From a virus, in IMG/VR virus record IMGVR_UViG_3300047471_000616, positions 32,021 to 96,020 of that record: a stretch of DNA of 64,000 nt; one strand, written 5' to 3'. Shown here piece after piece: positions 1-7,987 of this stretch (position 1 is the first letter of the stretch; every line of letters starts with the position of its first letter). The position numbers and the translations under genes are program-made. The notes beneath the pieces were generated by a model. It made no database searches. It worked only from the letters and a program-made list of their open reading frames with translations, and was not told the origin of the DNA.

Positions 1-1
1 C

Positions 2-160
2 CTTGTTAAGGAAACAGTGTATGCCGCAGCTACCCACTCCATTGCCATCGAAAAGGATTGGACCGTGAGGTGGGTGCATTCAGGCCCACTATATTTCTTC
101 AGCAATTTCTGGTTTGCCCATGCCCACGTACAGCACCGTAACGATCTGGTGCAGTCATGA
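2..160 (+). CDS. C-terminal part of small phage protein (5' truncated)
   Basis: This open frame enters from the left edge and ends at a TGA that overlaps the ATG of the next gene (ATGA). The visible 52 residues end in an aromatic stretch, YFFSNFWFAHAH, followed by a polar tail ending in VQS. The same ending is found in the next gene (FFTNYWHAYAH) and in the gene at 5233 (FVNYWHFYAY), so this is one member of a small paralogous family. No function is recognised. The N-terminus lies outside the window. Confidence 0.7.
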   Translation, partial: LVKETVYAAATHSIAIEKDWTVRWVHSGPLYFFSNFWFAHAHVQHRNDLVQS

Positions 161-411
161 AACCGCTGACCCAAGATGAACTGTGGTTGCTGGATCAAAA
201 GGTGGCTGAAGGTGAGACCGTAAAGTTGTGGCTGGTTTGGGATGGACCGGACGGTTACATAACGGCTCTTCGTTTGGTGGCACCGCAATTGGCGTATGTG
301 AATGATAACCCTAAACCGATGGCCAATGTAACCCTAGAAAGTCTTACTGGTTATTATAGTTTCTTTACCAATTACTGGCACGCCTATGCTCATAACCTGA
401 AGCAGTCATGA
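157..411 (+). CDS. Small hypothetical phage protein, paralogue of its neighbour
   Basis: The 84-residue product starts at an ATG coupled by ATGA overlap to the preceding gene. Its N-terminus (MKPLTQDELWLLDQKV) resembles that of the gene at 5233 (TPEELEALLDKHNKV). Its C-terminus, FFTNYWHAYAHNLKQS, matches both other family members. The protein is mixed polar and aromatic, with no membrane segment, cysteine motif or catalytic signature. It lies just upstream of the replicative helicase gene. Family membership is seen in the sequence; function is unknown. Confidence 0.7.
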   Translation: MKPLTQDELWLLDQKVAEGETVKLWLVWDGPDGYITALRLVAPQLAYVNDNPKPMANVTLESLTGYYSFFTNYWHAYAHNLKQS

Positions 412-420
412 GGGAGTCAG

Positions 421-1821
421 ATGCTACTAACCTCCTTGGCTGAAAATCTGCTCACAGTGCTTGCCTTTGACCCCGAAAGGGCACCCATTGTCCGTGCGGT
501 GATTGGCCCTGAACTGTTTGGTGGACCCTACAGATTATTGGCAGCCCGCATCTATGACTACCTGGACACTTTCAAGAAACCGCCTGGGGATCATCTACCT
601 GATTTGCTCAGTGACAAGCTTGAGGGCAAGGCTGCAGAAGCAGGCTATTACGCTGAGATCATTGAAAGCCTGCATGCTTCCAGGGAGCACATCAACGCTG
701 CCTATGTCATGGCGTCGCTGGAAACTTTTGTCAAAAGACAATCCATGCGCAGCATCGCCATTGACCTGCAAAAGGCTTTGCAGCGGGACACTGAAGAGGG
801 GCTTGAGGAAGCTGAGCGGCTGATAGCCGGTGCCAACCACGTCAGCCTGAGTGTCTTTGACCCCGGTACCCGTCTGTCAGACAAGAAAAAGGCACTGGAG
901 TTCCTGGACATAGGTGACGACTCATTTCCCACCGGGATCAAGGAGCTGGATGATCGTGGCTTCGGCCCGGTGCGCAAGGAGCTATGGCTGTTCATAGGCA
1001 ATGCCAAGGCCGGGAAGTCATGGGCGTTGGGGCAATTGGCCAAGTCGGCTTTAAGGCACCGCTACCGGGTAGTGCATATCACCCTGGAAATGAGTGAGAA
1101 GCGCACTTCGCAACGCTACTTCCAGTCGTTGTTTGCCATGGCCAAGCGCAAGGATGAATTTGAAATCACCAGGTTTCAGCGTGACAGCCTCAACCGGATC
1201 AACGGCTTTGACAGTAAAAAATCCAAGCCTGCGCTGTCCATGGATGACCCTCACATCCGCAAGAAACTGGAACGCAGGATTGACCGCTGGTCCGCCAGGT
1301 TGCTGGACAACATCATAGTCAAGGAATTTCCTACCGGTCACCTGACCGTGCTGCAGCTTCGCGCCTACCTGGACAATCTTGAGGCCAGTGAGAAGTTTGT
1401 ACCTGACCTGCTAATTGTGGATTACCCCGACCTGATGAAGCTGGACAAGGACAATTACAGATTGGCCCTGGATGAAGTGTTCAAGGAGCTGCGCGGGCTG
1501 GCGAAGCAGCGTAACATAGCCCTGGCAGTGGTCAGCCAATCCCATAGAAGTGCGGCCAAATCCAAGCAGGTAGGCATAGAAAATGTGGCTGAAGCCTACA
1601 GCAAAATAGCCCACGCCGACGTGGTGCTCACCTATAGCCAGACCCCGGCCGAGAACAAGCTGGGGCTGGCACGGCTGCATGTGGCAGCGGGTAGAAATGA
1701 TCGTGATAAATTTACTATCGTGATCTCACAGGCGTACAATACGGGACAGTTCGTTGTAGATTCCAGCCTCATGAGAGGCACATATTGGCAGAACCTGCCA
1801 GCTGGAGAGGAGGAACCATGA
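421..1821 (+). CDS. DnaB-like replicative DNA helicase
   Basis: The 466-residue product is a RecA-fold helicase of the DnaB type and would unwind DNA at the phage fork together with the primase at 4293. An N-terminal helical region (about residues 1-150) resembles the DnaB N-domain. Walker A, GNAKAGKS, is near residue 193. Walker B, in LLIVDYPD, is near 330. A polar strand reading VVSQSHRS lies near 370 and fits motif H3. The length is close to bacterial DnaB (about 470). The start ATG follows GGGAGTCAG, a usable ribosome-binding site. The gene ends in an ATGA overlap with the next gene. Confidence 0.88.
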   Translation: MLLTSLAENLLTVLAFDPERAPIVRAVIGPELFGGPYRLLAARIYDYLDTFKKPPGDHLPDLLSDKLEGKAAEAGYYAEIIESLHASREHINAAYVMASLETFVKRQSMRSIAIDLQKALQRDTEEGLEEAERLIAGANHVSLSVFDPGTRLSDKKKALEFLDIGDDSFPTGIKELDDRGFGPVRKELWLFIGNAKAGKSWALGQLAKSALRHRYRVVHITLEMSEKRTSQRYFQSLFAMAKRKDEFEITRFQRDSLNRINGFDSKKSKPALSMDDPHIRKKLERRIDRWSARLLDNIIVKEFPTGHLTVLQLRAYLDNLEASEKFVPDLLIVDYPDLMKLDKDNYRLALDEVFKELRGLAKQRNIALAVVSQSHRSAAKSKQVGIENVAEAYSKIAHADVVLTYSQTPAENKLGLARLHVAAGRNDRDKFTIVISQAYNTGQFVVDSSLMRGTYWQNLPAGEEEP

Positions 1822-2216
1822 GCGACATTGTGGAGCGGCTGCGTGACTCAAACATGCCGGATGTTCACGTTTGGATACGTCGGGGCTTGGAGGCCGCCGA
1901 CGAGATCGAGCGGCTACGGGCGGCAATCAGGGACTGTGCCCATAACTTGGGAAATGAGTTGTCGGCGACCTACGAGAGCACTGATGCTGTTATGAATAAG
2001 GTGGCCGCCGAGATCGTACACCTGCGGCGAAGGGTGCACTCAGCAGAGGCCGAGATCGAGCGTTGGAAAAATCTATACGACGCGGAAATCAACCGCGTGC
2101 TTGCTATGGAAATCGAGACCGAGCGGCTGAAGGAGGCGCTTAAACAGCGGGACGAAGATCACGCCATCATAACTCGCGACTTACGCTCCGAGATCGAGCG
2201 GCTGCGGGGAAAATAA
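1818..2216 (+). CDS. Coiled-coil hypothetical protein
   Basis: The start at 1818 is chosen because GGAGAGGAGG precedes it and the ATG overlaps the helicase stop as ATGA. The 132 residues contain repeated ExERLR-type heptads (DEIERLRAA, AEIERWKN, ETERLKEA, SEIERLRG), predicting one or more long coiled-coil helices. The underlying DNA repeats GAGATCGAGCG several times and uses more G/C-ending codons than its neighbours, which may indicate separate acquisition. Proteins starting MSDIVERLRD and rich in EIERLR are common, uncharacterised phage proteins. There is no enzymatic motif. Confidence 0.7.
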   Translation: MSDIVERLRDSNMPDVHVWIRRGLEAADEIERLRAAIRDCAHNLGNELSATYESTDAVMNKVAAEIVHLRRRVHSAEAEIERWKNLYDAEINRVLAMEIETERLKEALKQRDEDHAIITRDLRSEIERLRGK

Positions 2217-2217
2217 C

Positions 2218-3765
2218 ATGATCTCTAAGCAGGCAGTCAGGGAGTTTCTAGCCAGGGACTTGGGATCCCACGACTGGCTTAAAACCATACCGATTGAGAA
2301 GCTTGACGCTGAATTGAAGATGCTCAAGCCCAGGCCGAACTTCAACGGTATCAATCTTTGGGCACATCAAAAAGCAGGACTTTTATTGGCCCTGGAACTC
2401 AAGCGGTTCATGTATTTCTGGGACATGGGCGGCGGTAAGACCCTGCTATCCTTGGCCCTGCTGAAGTACCTGAAGCAGCGTGGTGAGCGACCCAGGGCCA
2501 TTGTCTTTGTACCCTACATCACCAGTGTTGACACCTGGGTTGAGGAAGTGGCCAAACACGCCCCCGACCTGCATTGTGTAGCATTGTTGGGTAGTACCGC
2601 CGAAAACCTTGACCGCTTGCAAAATAGAGACGCCGACCTGTTTGTGATCTGCTATCAATCGGCCGTGGCCATGGTCAGTTACCCGGTGAAGACCAAAAAG
2701 GGCAAAGGGAAGTGGGACATCAATGCTACCCAGATCAGGGATTACTTCAAAGGTTTCAATATCCTGATCTGTGACGAAATCCACCGCTGCAAGAACCACA
2801 CGGCGCTGACCTACCGTATGTGCAGGGCCATTTCCTCTACCAGTGAATACGTTCTGGGGCTGACCGGGACGCCGTTTGGCCGCGACATGCAGGACCTCTG
2901 GCCGCAGTTCAACCTGATTGACTTTGGTGAGACACTAGGCCCGACGCTTGGGCTGTACCGCAGTGCTTTCTTCACTGAGAAGAAAAACTATTGGGGTGGC
3001 TTTGATTACATCTTCAAGAAACAGCTAATGCCGGACCTGCAGCGCATCATCAAGCATAGGAGCATCAGGTACACCATCGATGAATTTGCCGACATGCCCA
3101 GCAAGGAGTACTGTCGGCGCTTGCTTAGCCTCCCTGCTGACAGTGCAGGCTACGTGGCCAAGGCCCTGGTTAATCTACGGGATGCCGTGAAGGGCAAACA
3201 GTACCGGCAGGTTGAGTCCAGCTACCTGCAGCTTCGCCAGCTATCATCAGGCTTTATGACACTAAAGGGGGAAGACAATGACAAGATACAGGTCCAGTTT
3301 GACGACAACCCAAAGCTTGAGGCGGTTGTCCAGCATATTGAAGATATGCCACATGGCAGCAAGGCAGTTATCTTCCATCATTTTGTTTATAGTAACGGTG
3401 TCCTTGCTGACCGCCTTTCTAGAATGGGGGTTCCGTGCGCCCGCATCTGGAGCGGTCAAAAAGACCCTATTGGTGAACTACGAAGGTTCAGGGAAGACCC
3501 TGACTGTAAGGTGATGGTGCTGAACTGGCGCAGTGGGTCCAGTTCGCTGAACCTGCAACACGCCAACTACATGATTGTCTATGAGCAGCCGGACTCACCC
3601 ATTGACCGCAAACAGGGCGAAGCCAGGCTGTGGCGGCCAGGGCAGGCCCAACGGGTGTGGATTTATGATCTACTGGTCAAGTACACGGCGGATCAGCGCA
3701 TGCACGCTGCCAACTTGGCAGGCAAAAGTTTGCTGGAAGAACTACTCAACGGAGGTGAACTATGA
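2218..3765 (+). CDS. SNF2-type superfamily 2 helicase/ATPase
   Basis: The 515-residue product carries an ordered set of SF2 motifs: a Q-like region NLWAHQKAG, motif I WDMGGGKT (about residues 68-75), motif II DEIH (about 186), motif III LTGTPFG (about 214), and a C-terminal RecA lobe with RLWRPGQ (motif VI, about 470). The RLWRPGQ form is typical of SNF2-like translocases rather than DEAD-box proteins. It probably remodels or unwinds DNA during replication or recombination. It begins two bases after the preceding stop and ends in ATGA overlap with the 52-residue gene at 3762. Confidence 0.88.
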   Translation: MISKQAVREFLARDLGSHDWLKTIPIEKLDAELKMLKPRPNFNGINLWAHQKAGLLLALELKRFMYFWDMGGGKTLLSLALLKYLKQRGERPRAIVFVPYITSVDTWVEEVAKHAPDLHCVALLGSTAENLDRLQNRDADLFVICYQSAVAMVSYPVKTKKGKGKWDINATQIRDYFKGFNILICDEIHRCKNHTALTYRMCRAISSTSEYVLGLTGTPFGRDMQDLWPQFNLIDFGETLGPTLGLYRSAFFTEKKNYWGGFDYIFKKQLMPDLQRIIKHRSIRYTIDEFADMPSKEYCRRLLSLPADSAGYVAKALVNLRDAVKGKQYRQVESSYLQLRQLSSGFMTLKGEDNDKIQVQFDDNPKLEAVVQHIEDMPHGSKAVIFHHFVYSNGVLADRLSRMGVPCARIWSGQKDPIGELRRFREDPDCKVMVLNWRSGSSSLNLQHANYMIVYEQPDSPIDRKQGEARLWRPGQAQRVWIYDLLVKYTADQRMHAANLAGKSLLEELLNGGEL

Positions 3766-3920
3766 AGATAGACATCTACATGGACCATGTGATCATCGAA
3801 GGCCAAACCATCAGGCGGCCCAGCTACATCAGCAGGGGACATTGGATGCAGTGGTGGGAAACTACCACTGCTTTCAAGCAGAAGTACTGCAAATACTGCG
3901 GGATGACGGCTAAGGCATGA
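3762..3920 (+). CDS. 52-residue protein with CxxC knuckle
   Basis: A short open frame starts in ATGA overlap with the SNF2 helicase stop and is preceded by GGAGGTGAAC, a strong ribosome-binding site. The product is basic and aromatic (HWMQWW) and ends with KYCKYCGMTAKA, a single CxxC knuckle that could contribute to a zinc site, perhaps as a dimer. The next gene also carries a C-terminal CxxC, so the two may share a theme. No family is recognised. The start context and coupling argue that it is real. Confidence 0.65.
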   Translation: MKIDIYMDHVIIEGQTIRRPSYISRGHWMQWWETTTAFKQKYCKYCGMTAKA

Positions 3921-3924
3921 GCAC

Positions 3925-4296
3925 ATGAGAAGAGATATATCAAGGGTCAGGGCACTCAACTGTCTACTTCATGATAACTTTGTCATAAAAGAAAATAAGA
4001 GCAAATTGAGTGTATTCGAAGAGAGTGGTATCAACTACGGACATGATCAGTGGTATGATTTTATCTCAGAAAATTACATTGATTGGAAAAGGGTTTCAGA
4101 GGCCACAGATGCAGAGCTGTTGTGCATACCAAACTTTGGCGGGAAAAGCCTTATGTATATACAAAAAGTGCTAAGGCAGAAGGGGTACGAGACAGCCCCT
4201 GTACCGGCAAAACGCAAACCCCACTACCAGAAACTGGGGCGCATATTCTGCCCTCACTGTGGCGAACATATCAACCTACACACCTACCACTCATGA
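3925..4296 (+). CDS. RNA polymerase alpha-CTD-like helix-hairpin-helix protein with zinc knuckle
   Basis: The 123-residue protein has two segments resembling the bacterial RNA polymerase alpha-subunit C-terminal domain. RVRALNCLL (about residues 7-15) matches the alpha helix-1 segment VRSANCL. DAELLCIPNFGGKSLMYIQ (about 68-86) matches VELLKTPNLGKKSLTEI. In E. coli numbering, residues equivalent to R265, N268, C269, L270, G296, K298 and S299 are present. E302 is replaced by Tyr. About 30 extra residues separate the two segments. The C-terminus holds CPHC followed by two His, a possible zinc site. It overlaps the primase start as ATGA. It may bind DNA or act on host transcription; this is inference. 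Confidence 0.65.
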   Translation: MRRDISRVRALNCLLHDNFVIKENKSKLSVFEESGINYGHDQWYDFISENYIDWKRVSEATDAELLCIPNFGGKSLMYIQKVLRQKGYETAPVPAKRKPHYQKLGRIFCPHCGEHINLHTYHS

Positions 4297-5246
4297 ACTG
4301 GCAAGACTTCCTCACTGACAATCAGATAGAATGGGTTTCACGCGGGCCTAATACGGCCCGTGGTGAGATCAGCATTCAGTGTCCGTGGTGCGGCGATGAA
4401 GACCCCAGCCAACACCTGGGCATCAATCTGTCCAAGGGAAGCTGGGGTTGCCTGCGCAACCCTGAGCATCGCGGCCATTCAGCCACCTACCTGATTGGCA
4501 CCCTGCTCAGGTGTTCGCAACACCAGGCCAGAATCATAGTCGATCAGTACAGTAGAAGCGATCCGGACCAGATTGACACCAGTGACATACCAGAAGTTGG
4601 TGAGGACTGGTTCAAGAAAGCTAAATTGGTTGAACCACCTGAAGTGCTACCAACTCTACGCGCGATTGAGGCTACAGGGAGCACGGCCAAGTTCTGGCAA
4701 TATTTGCTGGTCAGGGGCTTTAACCCAGATGCCGTAATCAGGCAGTACAAGCTCCAATGCTGTATGGTGGACCGCTACAAGGACCGGCTGATCATACCGC
4801 TGTATCAGCGCAAGGCACTGATTGCCTGGACCGGCCGTGCTCTTGGTACCCCAGTAACCGCACCACGCTACCTCAGCTCCAAGCGGGTCAAGGAGACCAT
4901 TTTCAATGAGGACGACCTGATGCAGGGCGGCAGGTTGTTGTTCATCACTGAGGGGCCGTTCGACGCCATGAAGCTGGACTATCACGGCCTTGAACAGGGG
5001 GTGCGGGCCACCTGCACCTTCGGCACCAGCATACCCATTGAACAGCTGGTGCTGTTGAACAGCCGAAGAGCCCGCTTCGATAAAACCGTTATACTGTTCG
5101 ACCGTGATGCGGTAGAGCCTGCTTTCATAGCCAAGGAGTGGCTGCCGTCATCTACTGTGACGGTAGGGCAGCTGCCTGAGGGGGTCAAAGACCCAGGGGA
5201 ACTATCCAGGGAGCAAATTCAGGAGTTGATCAATGGACAGACCTGA
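4293..5246 (+). CDS. DNA primase with zinc-binding and TOPRIM domains
   Basis: The 317-residue product would synthesise RNA primers. The N-terminus has a zinc-binding region: CPWCGD at about residues 30-35, then His and GC near 53, resembling CHC2 or T7 gp4 primases. The TOPRIM core shows the glutamate motif ITEGPFDAMKL near 218 and the DxD motif LFDRDA near 270. No helicase domain is fused, consistent with the separate DnaB-like gene at 421. The start at 4293 is preferred because it overlaps the previous stop (ATGA); the frame is open upstream but reads through the alpha-CTD-like gene. Confidence 0.85.
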   Translation: MNWQDFLTDNQIEWVSRGPNTARGEISIQCPWCGDEDPSQHLGINLSKGSWGCLRNPEHRGHSATYLIGTLLRCSQHQARIIVDQYSRSDPDQIDTSDIPEVGEDWFKKAKLVEPPEVLPTLRAIEATGSTAKFWQYLLVRGFNPDAVIRQYKLQCCMVDRYKDRLIIPLYQRKALIAWTGRALGTPVTAPRYLSSKRVKETIFNEDDLMQGGRLLFITEGPFDAMKLDYHGLEQGVRATCTFGTSIPIEQLVLLNSRRARFDKTVILFDRDAVEPAFIAKEWLPSSTVTVGQLPEGVKDPGELSREQIQELINGQT

Positions 5247-5517
5247 AGGTGCTGTGACGCCTGAAGAGCTTGAGGCTTTGTTGGATAAGCACAACAAGGT
5301 AAGGGTCTATATGGTGTACCCCCGTGAAATATGGGATTACTTTTGTAAGGACCCTGGTCGCCACCCCAAGTATTGGTGCATTGGGCCTGAAGGAGTAGAA
5401 TATAATTTGGATTGGAATGGCGTGTGTTATGGAATGAAGCATTGGCCCGATCACCACATATTCGTAAACTACTGGCATTTCTATGCATACGAACTCAAAC
5501 AGAGGAGAGCAAAGTGA
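5233..5517 (+). CDS. Small hypothetical protein, third member of the left-end paralogous family
   Basis: The 94-residue product overlaps the primase gene end by 14 bases. Its N-terminal VTPEELEALLDKHNKV and C-terminal FVNYWHFYAYELKQ align with the genes ending at 160 and 411. Trp, Tyr and His are frequent (YWCIGPEG, HWPDHH), but there is no recognisable catalytic motif. It ends in a GTGA overlap with the next gene. Function unknown; the repeated occurrence beside replication genes suggests a shared partner. Confidence 0.7.
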   Translation: MDRPEGAVTPEELEALLDKHNKVRVYMVYPREIWDYFCKDPGRHPKYWCIGPEGVEYNLDWNGVCYGMKHWPDHHIFVNYWHFYAYELKQRRAK

Positions 5518-6323
5518 GTGAGATTGAGGCAGAACTGGTCAAGCTTTTGAAGTTCAAGAAACACCCTGATGACTACGAGGACCGGCAGGAGTACCTGACG
5601 GCATTAGCCGAAGCCGTGGATGGGGTTAAGGACGACACTACATTTGATAAGATGACTGAGCCTACCTATGACTGGCTGCAGGACGCAGTTGAGGCCAGGA
5701 ACAAGAAACGGGAGATAGAGGATTTCCCTGACGCAGAACCGGAGGAGGTTGAGGATGCCAGCGAGGACGATGGAGCAGTTGAGGATGCTGAAGGTAGCGA
5801 ACCCACCGAAGTGGATGCGGAAACGCCTGAAGAAACGCCTGAAGAAACACCTGAGGAAGGAGTTGCAGAGGGAGAGGAGACAGAACAACAACTTGAAGAA
5901 GTTGGTGAGGAACCAACTTCAGAAGATGTTCAGCCTGGCGATGGACAACCAGTATCTGATGCGCCACCTGCAACAAAGAAGCACAAAAACCCCAGGAAAG
6001 GGTCGGGCGGCAGGTACCTCAGGAAGAAAAAGGGTAAACCGGACATCCAGCCGAAGCACAAGCCGGGCCACGAGCCGGACTACACGAAAATAACCGGCAA
6101 GAAAGACCGCTACGGCGTCACCGAGGGCACCAAGGTCAGCATGGCTCTGAAGATGCTGGAAAAGGGCTGTACCATGCGCGACGTGCAGCTTGAACTGGGC
6201 GACACCCAGTACAACATGCTGCGGAAGCTGCACAAGCAAGGGCACCGGATTGACAAGCTGGAGAACAAAGTCCTCAAACTTATTCACAAGGACGATGTGG
6301 GAAAGAAGGTGAAGGGCAAATGA
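5514..6323 (+). CDS. Acidic/basic two-part protein with C-terminal helical putative DNA-binding region
   Basis: The start is GTG at 5514, preceded by AGAGGAGAGC and overlapping the previous stop as GTGA. The 269-residue product has a helical N-terminus, a strongly acidic central segment (about residues 60-160, including a TPEE repeat) and a Lys/Gly-rich stretch. A C-terminal region (about 205-260) reads MALKMLEKGCTMRDVQLEL and looks like a helix-turn-helix followed by a coiled coil. The charge partition suggests a nucleic-acid-binding protein with an acidic tether. No family is recognised. Confidence 0.65.
   Translation: MSEIEAELVKLLKFKKHPDDYEDRQEYLTALAEAVDGVKDDTTFDKMTEPTYDWLQDAVEARNKKREIEDFPDAEPEEVEDASEDDGAVEDAEGSEPTEVDAETPEETPEETPEEGVAEGEETEQQLEEVGEEPTSEDVQPGDGQPVSDAPPATKKHKNPRKGSGGRYLRKKKGKPDIQPKHKPGHEPDYTKITGKKDRYGVTEGTKVSMALKMLEKGCTMRDVQLELGDTQYNMLRKLHKQGHRIDKLENKVLKLIHKDDVGKKVKGK
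5820..5855 (+). repeat. Three tandem 12-base repeats encoding ETPE units
   Basis: Three direct 12-base units (GAAACGCCTGAA twice, then GAAACACCTGAG) encode ETPE three times inside the acidic segment of the gene at 5514. Because 12 is a multiple of three, copy-number change would keep the frame. Confidence 0.85.
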
Positions 6324-6538
6324 CCGACCCCTTTGACTTGAAAGCACCACTGGTCACGGCCCTGTCGGCGAACGTTTACTCCGATGGGGTGAGGCTTAGC
6401 TTTGGTGAAGCCCTCCCTGCCGCTGGTAAGTCAACTTATCATACAGCAGTCTTCATACCTGCCAGGCTCTTTGTGGAGCTCAGGAAGCTGATCACCAACA
6501 TAGAGCCCAAATTGGCTGAGATGAAAGATGCTGTATAA
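6320..6538 (+). CDS. Small hypothetical protein (DUF3467-like pattern)
   Basis: The 72-residue product overlaps the previous stop as ATGA. The pattern of a polar strand (ANVYSDGVRLSFGE), a loop, a hydrophobic strand (TAVFIPARL) and a C-terminal helix (FVELRKLITNIEPKLAEM) resembles the short DUF3467 family found in phages and bacteria. I assign that only tentatively. It overlaps the methyltransferase start by 11 bases. Confidence 0.55.
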   Translation: MTDPFDLKAPLVTALSANVYSDGVRLSFGEALPAAGKSTYHTAVFIPARLFVELRKLITNIEPKLAEMKDAV

Positions 6539-7442
6539 AACCAAAGGCCCGTCAGGGAAAGTTATGCATAGAACCAGGCCCCTCCTTATCTCCGCTAAGG
6601 AGGGGTATTCACGTCCGGCACCGGGCAAAGCTTGGTTTCAGACTACCACCACTGTCTGGCGCGTGGATGAACTGATCCGCAGGCGGGTCAGGGACTGGCG
6701 CAGGTTGCTGGGGGAAACCGGCCATACCGGCACCCGCACTGAAACCATGAGAGCAGATCATGATAGTGTTTATACCGGTACTCACAGCGTATTCCCTGCT
6801 CCTTTGGTTGAGTGGGTACTGCTTCGCTACGGACCACCCGGCGGTCGCATTCTTGATGCTTTTGCTGGCGGCCCTCCTCGGGCCGTTGTGTCGGCCATTA
6901 TGGGCTACGAGTACGTCGGCTTCGAAATCAGGCAGGAGCAGATAGATGAAAACAAGTCCACGCTTGCTGATCTGCACCTTAGTGGTGGCAGCTTTATTCT
7001 CGGTGACGGCTGCGTACTCGGCAAAGATGTTGGCCTATTTGATATGGCATTGACTTGCCCACCTTACTGGAACTTGGAAACGTACAGTGATCTGCCCAAC
7101 GACCTCAGCAACCTGAAGACTTACAGTAGGTTTAATTCAGCCATGTTAGATTGCGCTCACGCACATCGTAAGCACATGAAGCCGGGTGCCTTTGTCTGCA
7201 TCGTGGTTGGACCGTTCAGGGATAAGAAAACTGGTGAGTTGATTGATTTCCCGGCGCACACAGTCCAGAACTTTCAGGCTGCCGATTTCATCTATTGGCA
7301 GCAGATTGTGCTGTCAAAGAATTTTGCTTCAGCTGCTAAACGCTCTACCAATGCCTGGCGCGGATTGAAGTTAGTACCGGCGCACGAATTCTTATTGGTG
7401 TTCAAAACTCCTGGTGAGAAATCAAATGTCAGAAGCAAATGA
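6528..7442 (+). CDS. DNA methyltransferase (amino-methylating class)
   Basis: The 304-residue product has the AdoMet-binding motif ILDAFAGG near residue 108 followed by VGFEI, and the catalytic motif TCPPYW near 174, a DPPY variant of N4-cytosine and N6-adenine methyltransferases. The segment VFPAPLVEWVLL just before motif I fits motif X. Motif I precedes the catalytic motif. No restriction endonuclease is adjacent, so it most likely protects the phage genome or alters host methylation. It ends in ATGA overlap with the next gene. Target base and site cannot be read from sequence. Confidence 0.82.
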   Translation: MLYKTKGPSGKVMHRTRPLLISAKEGYSRPAPGKAWFQTTTTVWRVDELIRRRVRDWRRLLGETGHTGTRTETMRADHDSVYTGTHSVFPAPLVEWVLLRYGPPGGRILDAFAGGPPRAVVSAIMGYEYVGFEIRQEQIDENKSTLADLHLSGGSFILGDGCVLGKDVGLFDMALTCPPYWNLETYSDLPNDLSNLKTYSRFNSAMLDCAHAHRKHMKPGAFVCIVVGPFRDKKTGELIDFPAHTVQNFQAADFIYWQQIVLSKNFASAAKRSTNAWRGLKLVPAHEFLLVFKTPGEKSNVRSK

Positions 7443-7987
7443 CGCTATCTCCTCCTCGTATTCAGGACACCCCAATGAGCCGTAAAAACAAGGAGGATTG
7501 GGGGCCAGGCCCCTGGCAGAATGAACCTGACGATAAGGATTGGGTTGACCCAGCCACCATGCTGGATTGTAAAATACTACGCGGCCCGTTTGGGGCTCTC
7601 TGCGGGTACGTTGGCGTACCGAAAGAGCACCCGGCTTATGGAATGAGCTACAGTTTTTATATAGAGGGCTATGTCGACGAAAATGTTGAGTGGTGGCGTA
7701 GGCACATCACCCATCGGGTAGAATACAAAATCATGGACATTGACGTGCACGGAGGGCTGACTTTCTCAGGCCCACACACAGACAGTGATCTTCACTGGTT
7801 CGGCTTTGATTGTTCACATGCCTTTGACTTTACCCCAGGATTACTTGACGGTGAGACTTTACAGCATATCCGCATGAAGGATGAAATTTACCGCGATATT
7901 GAATATGTCACCACGCAAGTCGAATCCTTGGCGAAGCAGCTGGCAGCAATAAAGAGGTTAGATGATGGACAGACAGGAACTAGTTAA
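7439..7987 (+). CDS. Conserved phage protein of unknown function
   Basis: The 182-residue product begins in ATGA overlap with the methyltransferase. A second in-frame ATG at 7475 is a possible alternative start. It carries GPWQNEPDD, LCGYVGVPKEHP, DVHGGLTFSGPH and HWFGFDCSHA, a motif set I recognise from many phage and prophage proteins without known function. Several Trp, His, Asp and Cys residues in these blocks could form a metal or catalytic site, but none is established. Its 3' end overlaps the sliding-clamp gene by 26 bases. Confidence 0.72.
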   Translation: MTLSPPRIQDTPMSRKNKEDWGPGPWQNEPDDKDWVDPATMLDCKILRGPFGALCGYVGVPKEHPAYGMSYSFYIEGYVDENVEWWRRHITHRVEYKIMDIDVHGGLTFSGPHTDSDLHWFGFDCSHAFDFTPGLLDGETLQHIRMKDEIYRDIEYVTTQVESLAKQLAAIKRLDDGQTGTS

